DNA of 64,000 bases from Cellulophaga sp. HaHaR_3_176 (GCF_019021925.1 NZ_CP058990.1:3002001-3066000); one strand, 5' to 3'. Positions 55,501 to 63,212 are shown, numbered from the stretch's first letter. The notes: generated from the letters alone by a model not told the origin. Made by a program: numbers and translations.

Positions 55501-55705
55501 TGCCTTTATTTTAGGTTTAATGCCATTAGTATTAGCAAAAGGTGTAGGTTCTGAAGGAAATAGATCTATTGGAACAGGTGCTGTTGGAGGATTGCTTATA
55601 GGTACTATTTTAGGAGTCTTTGTAATTCCTATCTTATTTATATTATTCCAGTGGTTACAAGAAAAAATTTCTAGTAAACCAGAAGTACAAACTATTGAAG
55701 AATAA
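52568..55705 (+). CDS. RND (HAE1) multidrug efflux permease, AcrB-like
   Basis: A proton-driven pump of 1045 residues. FIERPVLSTVISIIIVVLGV (TM1), the proton-relay pair Asp405-Asp406 in GIVVDDAIVVVEAVH, ARPIL-type segment SRLRPILMTSFAFILGLMPL, and the late TM segments are all in place. Substrates are likely drugs, dyes or bile-type detergents, as for AcrB/MexB; substrate range cannot be read. The OMF gene ATG follows 5 bases after its stop. Confidence 0.95.
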   Translation: MLKTFIERPVLSTVISIIIVVLGVISISSLPIEEYPDIAPPTIKVTASYAGANAETVLESVIIPIEEQINGVEGMSYITSTASNTGTAEITVYFDQEVDADIAAVNVQNRVSRASALLPQEVIQTGVITQKQETSALMFISMYSENENYDATFIQNYLKINVVPAMQRISGVGDVSLFSQQDYAMRIWLKPEKLATYGLIPSDITAALAEQNLEAAAGSLGQNNGEAFSYTLTYSGRFKNEQQYADIVIKALGNGEFLRLNDVATIELDAQSYAANAISMGNPAVFMGIFQTKGSNAREIIENIKVTLEDVKKDLPEGLDVFVPYDTSLFLNASIEKVISTLLEAFLLVFLVVFIFLQDFRSTLIPAIAVPVSIIGTFFFLNVFGYSINLLTLFALVLAIGIVVDDAIVVVEAVHAKLDEGEKNPKKATLTAMNEISGAIISITLVMAAVFIPVTFVTGPTGVFYEQFGVTLIIAILISAVNALTLSPALCALLLKGHKDDEELKSKSPLKRFYTLFNRGFNATIDRYGKSLQFLYKRKWVSPLLIILAVAGIFWASNTTPTGFVPNEDRGIIFANIALPEGASLDRTDAVSRDLYGKIKDIDGVVAVNFIKGRSLLNGLGSNYGFGIIKLADWADREDVSTSVQSITGKLFGVAAGIKEANIIFFSPPSIRGFGNSAGFEVNLLDKFGGEFKDLDQANKDFAMALMSHPEVKYAQSSFSTNYPQYEMEVNVPLAKEKGVPINSIFSTLQGYIGGIYASDFSRFGKQFRVYIQALPDDRADVDDLNSMYVRTDSGEMTPITQFVKLERVYGPQSVTRFNLFNSTSITGATNEGFSTGDAIRVIEEEVAKLPNNYTIAYSGLTREEVSAGNQTIFIFGLSILFVFFLLSAQYESYLLPFAVILSLPFGVFGAYISTKLFGLENNIYFQISLIMLIGLLAKNAILIVEIALQKRKAGESIVEAAIDGAKSRLRPILMTSFAFILGLMPLVLAKGVGSEGNRSIGTGAVGGLLIGTILGVFVIPILFILFQWLQEKISSKPEVQTIEE

Positions 55706-55709
55706 AACT

Positions 55710-57125
55710 ATGAAATCTATTATAAATCGTAAAAACATTACTAAAACTATGCTATTAGGTATAGTTTTAGTAACACTGCAAGGTTGCTTTGTTGCAAAAG
55801 ATTACAAGCGCCCTGAGCTAGTAGAAACTGAAGCACTTTATCGTACTGATAATTTGTCTACAGATAGTCTTTCTATGGCTGATGTATCTTGGAGAACTAT
55901 GTTCACCGATCCACATTTGAGCCAATATATAGAAGAAGGACTTGAAAACAATATGGATATCCGTATTGCAATTCAACAAATGATAGCCGCCCAAGCATAT
56001 GCAAAACAAGGGAAAGCAGGTTATTTCCCGACCCTAAGTGTTGGGACAAATTATACACGTCAAGAGTTTTCAGAAAATAGCCAGTTTGGCTCTATATTTT
56101 CTGGAGGTTTAGATGCTTATGATGTTACAGCAAACTTATCTTGGGAAGCCGATATTTGGGGAAAAATAAGAAGTAACAAAAGAGCCTCTCAAGCAGATTA
56201 TTTACAAAATGTTGCAGGGCATCAAGCTGTAAAAACACAATTAATTTCTAGCATTGCAAATACATACTACAACTTATTAGCTTTAGATGCCCAATTAGAA
56301 GTAACTAAGGAAACTATTGCAACAAGAGAAAGTGGTGTAACAACTATTAAAGCATTGAAAGATGCTGGTCAAGTAACGCAAGTAGCCGTAGATCAAAACG
56401 TAGCGCAGTATAATAGCGCAAGAGCCTTACAAGTAGATATTGAAGCCGCAATCTTCAAAACAGAAAATACGCTTAGTATTCTACTAGGCAAAGCTCCTCA
56501 AACATTTGAAAGAAGTAGCTTAGATACTCAAAGCCTTGATCAAGAAATGAAACTAGGAGTACCGAGTACATTACTTAGAAACAGACCAGATGTTATGGCT
56601 GCTGAATATGCTTTAATTAAAGATTTTGAGTTAACTAATGTAGCTAATAGCAGTTTTTACCCTTCATTAACTTTAACGGCTTCTGGTGGTTTACAAAGTT
56701 TAGAGTTAGATAAATTATTTAATGCTAACTCATTATTTGCAACAATAGTAGGCGGACTAACTCAACCACTTTTAAATCAAAGAAAATTAAAAACTCAAAA
56801 GGAAGTTGCTCTTGCTAATCAAGAAAGTTCTTTACTAAATTTTAAAAAGACCTTATTGGTTGCTGGTAGTGAAGTCTCAAATGCTTTATATACTTACGAA
56901 GCTGAAACTAAAAAATTCGAATTTAGACAGAACGAAGTTGAAGCTTTACGTACAGCAGAAGCTAACTCTGAAGAATTACTTAAAAATGGTTATGCTAACT
57001 ATTTAGATTTATTAACTGCCAGACAAAGCGCCTTAAGTGCAGAGCTTAATATCATCGATAGTAAATTACAACAGTTAGTTTCTATTGTAGATTTATATGA
57101 AGCACTTGGTGGTGGATGGCAATAA
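55710..57125 (+). CDS. Outer-membrane efflux lipoprotein (TolC/OprM-type)
   Basis: A channel protein of 471 residues of the NodT/OprM class. Lipobox VTLQGC; the OprM opening DYKRPELVETEALYR; WWL-like region SLSMADVSWRTMFTDPHLSQ; and repeated channel segments such as LRNRPDVMAAEYALI and ANYLDLLTARQSALSAELNI. It completes the tripartite pump. I chose the ATG at 55710; the frame also reaches a TTG at 55695 inside the permease gene. Confidence 0.93.
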   Translation: MKSIINRKNITKTMLLGIVLVTLQGCFVAKDYKRPELVETEALYRTDNLSTDSLSMADVSWRTMFTDPHLSQYIEEGLENNMDIRIAIQQMIAAQAYAKQGKAGYFPTLSVGTNYTRQEFSENSQFGSIFSGGLDAYDVTANLSWEADIWGKIRSNKRASQADYLQNVAGHQAVKTQLISSIANTYYNLLALDAQLEVTKETIATRESGVTTIKALKDAGQVTQVAVDQNVAQYNSARALQVDIEAAIFKTENTLSILLGKAPQTFERSSLDTQSLDQEMKLGVPSTLLRNRPDVMAAEYALIKDFELTNVANSSFYPSLTLTASGGLQSLELDKLFNANSLFATIVGGLTQPLLNQRKLKTQKEVALANQESSLLNFKKTLLVAGSEVSNALYTYEAETKKFEFRQNEVEALRTAEANSEELLKNGYANYLDLLTARQSALSAELNIIDSKLQQLVSIVDLYEALGGGWQ

Positions 57126-57140
57126 AAAAATAATTCAAAC

Positions 57141-57749
57141 ATGATAGATAAAAATCATTTTTTAGAATTCGCTATTTCTAAATTCACGCAATTTGGAAGT
57201 AAAAGATTTACATTAGATGATCTTGCTCATGAAATGGGAATTTCAAAAAAAACTATCTATCAATGTTTTTCAAATAAAGAAACAATCGTTCATGAAAGTC
57301 TTTTATTACTGCTAGATAAAATAAAGATTGAACTGAAAGAAGCTATTGAAAAAGAAAAAAACAATCCTATCCTGTGTATCATTTTGATATATAGAATAGG
57401 ATTATTTCACTTACAGACCTTTAGTCCTTCTTTTGTATTTGGTTTAAAAAAATACTACCCTAAAACAGAAAAATTATATACTAGTTTTAGAAACAATGAA
57501 ATTTATTTAGAAGTGCTTAATCTACTCGAAAGAGCCCAAAACCTTAAACAAATTAGGAGTGATGTAAACCTACAACTAACATCTAAACTATGTTTAAACC
57601 GCTTAGAGTTTATACTTTTTTCATCTGAAAATTTGTTTGAAAAATATACAATTCAAGAATTATTAAATCATTTAATCACCAATAACCTTAAAGGTATTGT
57701 TACTGAAAATTATTTAAAAGAAAACAACTTTACTATTCCCAATTCTTAA
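57141..57749 (+). CDS. TetR-family regulator of the efflux operon
   Basis: A protein of 202 residues with an N-terminal TetR HTH (LDDLAHEMGISKKTIYQCFS) and a variable ligand-binding C-terminal part. It follows the outer-membrane channel gene by 15 bases and is probably the last gene of the operon, giving a second regulator besides the GbsR one. Its 3' end overlaps the convergent CYTH gene by 17 bases. Confidence 0.88.
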   Translation: MIDKNHFLEFAISKFTQFGSKRFTLDDLAHEMGISKKTIYQCFSNKETIVHESLLLLLDKIKIELKEAIEKEKNNPILCIILIYRIGLFHLQTFSPSFVFGLKKYYPKTEKLYTSFRNNEIYLEVLNLLERAQNLKQIRSDVNLQLTSKLCLNRLEFILFSSENLFEKYTIQELLNHLITNNLKGIVTENYLKENNFTIPNS

Positions 57750-58203
57750 AAGGATTTTTACTTAACTGAGAATTGTAATATTTTGTAATACCAGAAACCT
57801 CTTCTCCTAACCAATCTGGTATAGTGAAGCTTTCATTTTCTGAAGACAGTTCTACCTCAGCAACGACTAAACCTTCGTTATCCCCCGAAAATTCGTCGAC
57901 TTCAAAAATATGATTACCCACCTTTACCTCATATCTTACTTTATCAATAATTCCTGGTTCTGCTAATTTCAATAATTCTTCAACCTCAATTCTTGTTATT
58001 TCTTTTTCCCACTCAAAACGAGAAACACCAGATTCATTTCCTTTACCTTTTACAGTTAAAAAACCTTGATCTCCCTTAATTCTAACTCTAACCGTTCGTT
58101 CAGGGTTTGTATTTAAAAACCCTTGCACTATTCGTTTTTTAGTTACTGCCTGTTCTTTATAAGCATCTGAAGTAATTAAAAATTTTCGTTCTATTTCTAA
58201 CAT
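57733..58203 (-). CDS. CYTH-domain triphosphatase
   Basis: A protein of 156 residues. MLEIERKFLI holds the CYTH ExExK motif (Glu3, Glu5, Lys7) at the N-terminus; RVRIKGDQGFLTVKGKG, EWEKEI, RYEVKVGNHIFEVDEFSG and the closing strands make up the triphosphate tunnel. Bacterial CYTH proteins hydrolyse inorganic triphosphate or thiamine triphosphate. The ATG at 58203 is chosen because of the motif; one base separates it from the previous stop, implying coupling. Confidence 0.9.
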   Translation of the reverse strand: MLEIERKFLITSDAYKEQAVTKKRIVQGFLNTNPERTVRVRIKGDQGFLTVKGKGNESGVSRFEWEKEITRIEVEELLKLAEPGIIDKVRYEVKVGNHIFEVDEFSGDNEGLVVAEVELSSENESFTIPDWLGEEVSGITKYYNSQLSKNPFKNWE

Positions 58204-58204
58204 A

Positions 58205-58870
58205 TTAAGCAACAATATTTTTAATCTTATCTGACTCTATTTTCACCTCTTTAAATTTATTATTAGCAAGCCAAACCATTGCTTTTGCTATAGTAATTGG
58301 TTCAATCGTCCTATATTTTTTTAATGACCCAATCATAATTAACCCTAAAACCTTCATGGCTTTTTTAAACAGCCACTCTCCAGTTCTTTTTTCTGATCGC
58401 TCTCCTCCAATTAACGACGGCTGTAAAATATAAGTATGCTTCAAATTCTGAAGTAATATATCATCTTCCATTTCTCCTTTTACTTTATTATAAAAAACAT
58501 TGCTTTTACTATTAGCACCTAATGCAGAAATTACAATAAAAGTAGAAATTGAGTTTTCATGAGTCAATTTAGCCATACTAACTGGAATGCCATAATCTAT
58601 TTTTTTATACGTTTCATTGTCTGGAGTTTTCTTTTTAGTAGTACCAATACAACAAAACACTTCATCACCAGTAAAATCTGATTTATAGGTTTCAACCTTA
58701 AACAAATCTACTAGATATTCCTCTAATTTATCGTGCGTAAACCCAACTGAAGATCTTGAAAAGAGTTTCACTTTGTCATATCTATCATCTTTTAAAAGAA
58801 GTTCTAAAAGCTTTCCTCCTGTTAAACCTGTTGCACCTACTAATAATGCTGTTTTTTGTATCTCTTTCAT
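58205..58870 (-). CDS. NAD(P)H-binding Rossmann protein (NmrA/HTATIP2-like)
   Basis: An atypical SDR of 221 residues. ALLVGATGLTGGKLLELLLK is the dinucleotide site; VFCCIGTTKKKTPDNETYKK, STFIVISALGANSKSNVFYN and YNKVKGEMEDDI follow the HTATIP2/YbjT pattern, and TYILQPSLIGG is typical. The Tyr/Lys pair of classical SDRs is partly retained (YNKVKGE). Function unknown. It is cotranscribed with the CYTH gene. Confidence 0.85.
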   Translation of the reverse strand: MKEIQKTALLVGATGLTGGKLLELLLKDDRYDKVKLFSRSSVGFTHDKLEEYLVDLFKVETYKSDFTGDEVFCCIGTTKKKTPDNETYKKIDYGIPVSMAKLTHENSISTFIVISALGANSKSNVFYNKVKGEMEDDILLQNLKHTYILQPSLIGGERSEKRTGEWLFKKAMKVLGLIMIGSLKKYRTIEPITIAKAMVWLANNKFKEVKIESDKIKNIVA

Positions 58871-58996
58871 ACTTCTAAAGTAAATTAATTTAATGCCATT
58901 TATAGACCCATTTGTATTTATATTTTGCGCTATTGATGTAAAGAGGAAATGTTTTAATTTTAAATTGATAACCCCTTAAATAATTTACAGAACTTG

Positions 58997-59004
58997 TAAA
59001 TTTG
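58997..59004 (+). promoter_or_regulatory. -7 promoter box of dinB
   Basis: TAAATTTG matches TAnnTTTG and ends three bases before the dinB ATG, so transcription would start at about the start codon (possible leaderless mRNA). No -33 TTTG is seen at normal spacing. Confidence 0.5.
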
Positions 59005-59007
59005 TAT

Positions 59008-60120
59008 ATGGAAAACACTAATCCTCTTAGAAAAATTATTCATGTAGACATGGATGCTTTTTACGCTTCAGTAGAGGAATTAGATAACCCTGACCTTAAA
59101 GGAAAACCACTTGCTGTAGGCGGCAGTGAAATTAGAGGTGTAGTTGCTGCTGCCAATTATGAGGCTCGTAAGTTTGGTGTAAAAAGTGCAATGAGCAGTT
59201 ATATTGCTAAAAAAAACTGCCCCCACCTTACCTTTGTTAAACCAAGATTTGAGCGTTATAAAGAAATTTCACAACAAATTAGAAAAATTTTTTTTGATTA
59301 TACTGATTTGGTCGAGCCATTATCTTTAGATGAGGCTTATTTAGATGTTACTATAAATAAAAAAGGAAATCCTTCAGCTTCATTAATAGCTGAAGAAATC
59401 CGGAAGCGTATTTTTGACGAAGTTGGTTTGGCAGCTTCTGCCGGAATTTCTATTAATAAATTTATTGCAAAAATAGCTAGTGACTATAATAAGCCTAACG
59501 GACAAAAAACAATAAATCCAGAGGAGGTTATTGAATTTTTAGAAACGTTAGAGATCCGTAAATTTTATGGTGTAGGTAAAGTAACTACTGAAAAAATGTA
59601 TCGCCTAGGTATATTTACTGGCTTAGATTTAAAAAAGAAAGAAGAAGCTTTTTTAACAACGCATTTTGGTAAAAGCGGAGCATATTATTATCATGTTGTT
59701 AGAGGTATTCATAACAGTCCTGTAAAATCACATAGAATTCCAAAATCAGTTGGTGCTGAACGTACATTTAGCGAAAATTTAAGTAGTGAAATTTTCATGC
59801 TAGAACGTTTAGAACATATAGCTAACGAATTGGAAAAACGACTGATAAAATCTAAAATTTCAGGAAAAACAATTACTTTAAAAATCAAATACAGTGACTT
59901 TACATTAAATACAAGAAGCAAAACACTACCTTATTATATTTCTGACAAAAACCTTATTTTAGAGGCTGCCAAAGAGCTTTTATATCAAGAAAAAATGGAG
60001 AATTCAGTTCGCTTGCTAGGTATTTCTCTTGCTAATTTGAATACTGATAAAAAAGAGAAAAAACGCATTGAAATAGATAAAAAAGATTCCGTTTCTATTC
60101 AATTACAATTCGATTTTTAA
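59008..60120 (+). CDS. dinB: DNA polymerase IV
   Basis: A Y-family translesion polymerase of 370 residues. IIHVDMDAFYASVEEL (catalytic Asp14), SLDEAYLDV (Asp108, Glu109), GISINKFIAKIASDYNKPNG and the little-finger domain with TLKIKYSDFTLNTRSK are present. The C-terminus SIQLQFDF ends in a QLQFDF motif that fits the beta-clamp binding consensus QLxLF-like. I start at the ATG at 59008 rather than a TTG two codons earlier that lies in the promoter. Confidence 0.95.
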   Translation: MENTNPLRKIIHVDMDAFYASVEELDNPDLKGKPLAVGGSEIRGVVAAANYEARKFGVKSAMSSYIAKKNCPHLTFVKPRFERYKEISQQIRKIFFDYTDLVEPLSLDEAYLDVTINKKGNPSASLIAEEIRKRIFDEVGLAASAGISINKFIAKIASDYNKPNGQKTINPEEVIEFLETLEIRKFYGVGKVTTEKMYRLGIFTGLDLKKKEEAFLTTHFGKSGAYYYHVVRGIHNSPVKSHRIPKSVGAERTFSENLSSEIFMLERLEHIANELEKRLIKSKISGKTITLKIKYSDFTLNTRSKTLPYYISDKNLILEAAKELLYQEKMENSVRLLGISLANLNTDKKEKKRIEIDKKDSVSIQLQFDF

Positions 60121-60127
60121 ACTAAAA

Positions 60128-60153
60128 ACCCTGTAAAAACTAATTCACAGGGT
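60128..60153 (-). terminator. Terminator of the cupredoxin gene
   Basis: ACCCTGT and ACAGGGT form a 7-bp stem around a 12-base loop; on the minus strand it continues into a run of five T residues, so it belongs to the gene ending at 60175. It may also end dinB transcripts. Confidence 0.65.
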
Positions 60154-60174
60154 ATATAGATAAAAAAAAATTAC

Positions 60175-60555
60175 TTATTTTACAGTTAAAATATTATCTG
60201 TAGAAGTTGGGTTTAAAGGGCAAAAGTAAACATACTCACCTTTAGCTAGTTTTGTTGGTTTAGAAGTTTGCTTTAAACCTGTACCTACAGCTTTTGTAAC
60301 ATATGCTGTTTGTATGTGGTTTTCTGGTTTAGAGATATCTTCTCCTTTTTTCACCAATACAAATCCTACATCATGCCCTACTGCATTGTTAGCAATTTCA
60401 AAAGTATAAGTACCTTCGTCTACCGTAATTTGTTTTTGTGTAAATTCTCCTTTTGTTTGCTCAAGTGAAATTGTTTTATTCATTTTCATGTCCTGTGCAT
60501 TTACTGAAAATAATGATCCTAATGCTACTGCTAATACTACTACTAAATTTTTCAT
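60175..60555 (-). CDS. Cupredoxin-like periplasmic protein
   Basis: A secreted protein of 126 residues with a signal peptide (VVVLAVALGSLFSVNAQ). The fold is that of a small blue-copper protein: GTYTFEIANNAVGHDVGFVL (His61) and KGEYVYFCPLNPTSTDNILT (Cys112). Of the four type-1 copper ligands only this His and Cys are in place; the second His position reads Asn115 and no Met follows. Copper binding is therefore uncertain. It is 36 bases downstream of the AhpD-like gene and may be cotranscribed. Confidence 0.78.
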   Translation of the reverse strand: MKNLVVVLAVALGSLFSVNAQDMKMNKTISLEQTKGEFTQKQITVDEGTYTFEIANNAVGHDVGFVLVKKGEDISKPENHIQTAYVTKAVGTGLKQTSKPTKLAKGEYVYFCPLNPTSTDNILTVK

Positions 60556-60591
60556 GTTTTTGTTTTATTTAAAATGATTACTTATTTTTTT

Positions 60592-61128
60592 TTAAAGTGC
60601 TATACTTACTTCTGGAAAATCTACAGGAACGTCAGTTGTTTTGTGTAAATAATTTGAAATCGTTTTATCACCTACTAATACAATTGTATCTACTAGGTTT
60701 TCTTTAGTCCAACCTGCGTTAAAAAACTCTTGTACAACAGCCTCATCAGTTGCTCCTCTGTTTTCTGTAATATTTTTTGACAATGCTGCTAATGCATTTA
60801 ATTTGCCATCAAAAGATGCTTTACCTGCTCGCAATTCTAAAACTTGTGCATCAGTAAAACCATTCATTTTACCTATTGCAGTATGTGCTGCTAAACAATA
60901 AGCACATTCATTAACTTGACTAACCGCTAGGTTTACAACTTCTTTTTCTTTTGCTTTAAGTGATGTTTTTGCCCCGCTTAATGCTAAGTAATTCTGTAAG
61001 GCATTTTCACTATATGCATATGTTGCAAATAAGTTAGGTACAAATCCTACTCCTTTTTCTAAATTGTCAAATAACGCTTGATTTGAACTTGATACTTCTT
61101 CTCTTTTAGGTACATTGAATATGCTCAT
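60592..61128 (-). CDS. AhpD-like carboxymuconolactone decarboxylase family protein
   Basis: A protein of 178 residues with a CMD/AhpD fold. QVNECAYCLAAHTAIGKMNG holds the redox CxxC and histidine (Cys75, Cys78, His82). Such proteins are peroxidase-like, reducing hydroperoxides with thiol partners. The start at 61128 (MSIFNVPKREEVS) fits the family; the open frame continues 22 codons upstream through a possible small gene (61151-61309). An AraC-type regulator gene lies upstream on the same strand. Confidence 0.87.
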   Translation of the reverse strand: MSIFNVPKREEVSSSNQALFDNLEKGVGFVPNLFATYAYSENALQNYLALSGAKTSLKAKEKEVVNLAVSQVNECAYCLAAHTAIGKMNGFTDAQVLELRAGKASFDGKLNALAALSKNITENRGATDEAVVQEFFNAGWTKENLVDTIVLVGDKTISNYLHKTTDVPVDFPEVSIAL

Positions 61129-61150
61129 AATTGTATGTTTTTTTAAAAAT

Positions 61151-61309
61151 TTATATTGATATGAAAGGTCTTTCTGCATCACAATAAAAATCATGATGAA
61201 ATTTTTCTGAACAGTGTGTTTGAGGAATACTGTTCAATGCTAATTTTTGTTTTGATGTACTTCGGAAAATTTCTATTAAATTGAAAATTGATTTATTTTT
61301 TGATTTCAT
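61151..61309 (-). CDS. Possible small protein of 52 residues upstream of the AhpD-like gene
   Basis: An ATG-started frame of 52 codons (opening MKSKNKSIFNLIEIFRSTSK, ending YCDAERPFISI) on the same strand as the AhpD-like gene, 22 bases ahead of its start. It has a basic N-terminal half and two cysteines in the C-terminal half (THCSEKFHH, YCDAER). A near-consensus -7 box (CATCTTTG, 61334-61341) lies 24 bases before the ATG. No family is recognised. It could be a peptide gene, a leader peptide or chance. Confidence 0.35.
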   Translation of the reverse strand: MKSKNKSIFNLIEIFRSTSKQKLALNSIPQTHCSEKFHHDFYCDAERPFISI

Positions 61310-61400
61310 CGTTGCTGTTTTTTAATTACACTGCAAAGATGCGATCAGAAAGAACCTTTTTGTTATTACTAATTTCCCGACTAGTTGTAGAAATTTCCCC

Positions 61401-62249
61401 TTAGCCTATAATTGCTTTGTTTTCACGGTATTTAGTGGGTGAGGTAGTCGTCATTTTTTTAAAGAAACTACTAAAATGAGCTGAATCATTAAAACCAAGT
61501 TCAAAAGCTATCTCTTGATTTTGTTTGTCAGTAAACTGCATTAATCGCTTTGCTTCTAATGTTATTCTTTCTAAAATAATTTGCTGTGGCGATTTTTGAT
61601 TGTATTTCGCGAAAAGGTTTGATAATGTTTTAGGACTTTTAAAAAGTAAATCGGCATACTCTCCTACTTTACGCTTTGTCTTATAATGTGTGTCAACCAA
61701 AACATTAAATTTTCTTATAATGTCTATCTGTTCATTATCTAAATCTTTAAGTATCAATTGGTTTTTTGCTAAACGTGTGCACATAATAATCAGTCGCTTT
61801 AAAAGCATTTGAAGCATATCTCCTTGAATTTTATCTGACGTAGCAAATTCATCTTGAAAAATCTCATAAAGTGTTTCAAACTTCTTTTTTTGATCTTCAG
61901 GAATAGTAACTATTGGTAAAGCTTGTGTTCCAAAAAATAAAATTCCGTTGCATGAAACTTCTGTATCATGATCAGCTATGCAATAAAACTCTCTATTGAA
62001 CAAAAAGCTTGTTAAAGGTTGTTCTGTTTTAGCAAAAGATACATGATGTAAATATGTAGTTGTTACAATTTGATTTGGCAAAAGTAAAATATCAGCATTA
62101 TCGATAGTTATTTCTAAAGGCGTTGTATTTCTATTCCATAAAAAACTTATGGTAGAAGAATTTATCCTGAATGATTTTTCTTCTTTTTTAATATCATCAG
62201 CCAAGCCGAATATAGAACCTAAATTAGTATCGTAAAACTCGTATTTCAT
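61401..62249 (-). CDS. AraC-family transcriptional regulator
   Basis: A protein of 282 residues. An N-terminal cupin-like sensing part (about residues 1-160; LPNQIVTTTYLHHVSF, GILFFGTQALPIV) is followed by the AraC double HTH: VGEYADLLFKSPKTLSNLFA and IAFELGFNDSAHFSSFFKKM. It probably regulates the AhpD-like and cupredoxin genes just downstream. The frame also reaches a GTG at 62285, which I consider less likely. Confidence 0.88.
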   Translation of the reverse strand: MKYEFYDTNLGSIFGLADDIKKEEKSFRINSSTISFLWNRNTTPLEITIDNADILLLPNQIVTTTYLHHVSFAKTEQPLTSFLFNREFYCIADHDTEVSCNGILFFGTQALPIVTIPEDQKKKFETLYEIFQDEFATSDKIQGDMLQMLLKRLIIMCTRLAKNQLILKDLDNEQIDIIRKFNVLVDTHYKTKRKVGEYADLLFKSPKTLSNLFAKYNQKSPQQIILERITLEAKRLMQFTDKQNQEIAFELGFNDSAHFSSFFKKMTTTSPTKYRENKAIIG

Positions 62250-62381
62250 AGTATTAATTTTGCTACACGCTATAGTATTAGTCACAAATAAAACATAACC
62301 TTACGCTTCTTTATACCCTCAAAAAACACTTTAATATATTTCTAAATAAAATATTATTTTAACGTTCTACATTAAAAATAC

Positions 62382-62401
62382 AAATCATTATTTAATGATT
62401 T
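62382..62401. repeat. Perfect 20-bp palindrome, possible operator
   Basis: AAATCATTA-TT-TAATGATTT is perfectly symmetric and sits 132 bases before the AraC start and 157 bases before the TetR start, so it could bind either regulator. Being all A/T except two C/G pairs, it might also arise by chance. Confidence 0.4.
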
Positions 62402-62545
62402 AAGCTACAATTTAAAACACAATTAAAAAGTAAAAATTGTACAAAAAACAAACAATTTATAAGCAACTATAGATTGATATTTAGTGTTTTAACCAAATAA
62501 AAAATCTCCTTATCGGTAATATAGAGGCTCATTATGCTTTTAAAT

Positions 62546-62553
62546 TATATTTG
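62546..62553 (+). promoter_or_regulatory. -7 promoter box of the TetR gene
   Basis: TATATTTG matches TAnnTTTG and ends five bases before the ATG at 62559, implying a leaderless or nearly leaderless message. Confidence 0.5.
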
Positions 62554-62558
62554 CTTTT

Positions 62559-63128
62559 ATGAAAAAATTAGAACTTCGTGAACACATTATCAAAGTAGCA
62601 TCAGAACTTTTTTATGCTAACGGATATAATGCTACAGGAATTAATGAAATTATATTAAAGGCAGAAATTGCAAAAGCTACCTTATATAGTCATTTTAAAT
62701 CTAAAGACGAACTTTGTATTTCGTATTTAAAAAATATGAATGATAATTTTATGAATGGTTTACATGTTCATATAGAATCTAAAAAAGAATCAAAATTACA
62801 GCTACTTGGTATTTTTGATTACCTAAGAGATCTTTATTTTAATCCTGATTTTAATGGCTGCTGGTCTATTAAATGTATGGCCGAAATTGGCAAAGAGGAT
62901 AACGAAATAAGAAAAGAAATTAAGAGTCAAAAAAACAATTTGATGTCTTATTTGAAGATTATAATAAATAACAATTTACCACAAAATTCTAACGCAGAAA
63001 CTGAAAAATTATCGAATGCAATTTACTTGCTTTATGAAAGTGCCATTTCTGAAAGCCACCTTCACGAAAGTGATTGGCCAATTTATTCTGCACGAACAAT
63101 TGCGCTACAATTACTACCAAAAGCCTAA
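62559..63128 (+). CDS. TetR-family transcriptional regulator
   Basis: A protein of 189 residues with an N-terminal HTH (NGYNATGINEIILKAEIAKA, TLYSHFKSKDELCISYL) and a TetR C-terminal dimer/ligand domain (NGCWSIKCMAEIGKEDNEIR). This class, with the GCW-like motif, often controls reactive-electrophile or thiol-stress genes, but the target is unknown. It is monocistronic with a strong terminator after it. Confidence 0.88.
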   Translation: MKKLELREHIIKVASELFYANGYNATGINEIILKAEIAKATLYSHFKSKDELCISYLKNMNDNFMNGLHVHIESKKESKLQLLGIFDYLRDLYFNPDFNGCWSIKCMAEIGKEDNEIRKEIKSQKNNLMSYLKIIINNNLPQNSNAETEKLSNAIYLLYESAISESHLHESDWPIYSARTIALQLLPKA

Positions 63129-63147
63129 TAAACAGGCGCTTACTACT

Positions 63148-63190
63148 AAAAAAGGCTTCAAAACGAAATTTCGTCTTGAAGCCTTTTTTT
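63148..63190. terminator. Bidirectional terminator
   Basis: An A-tract, GGCTTCAA / TTGAAGCC (8 bp) enclosing the inner palindrome ACGAAATTTCGT, then a T-tract. It serves the TetR gene and the convergent pyruvate kinase gene. Confidence 0.85.
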
Positions 63191-63212
63191 AATTATATAC
63201 CTTATTTACTAT

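Larger units (their letters stand above)
62250..62558. other. Intergenic region of 309 bp between divergent regulators
   Basis: It lies between the AraC gene (minus) and the TetR gene (plus). It contains a perfect 9-bp inverted repeat at 62382-62401 and the TetR -7 box at 62546-62553. I see no reading frame, RNA gene or terminator. Confidence 0.5.
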
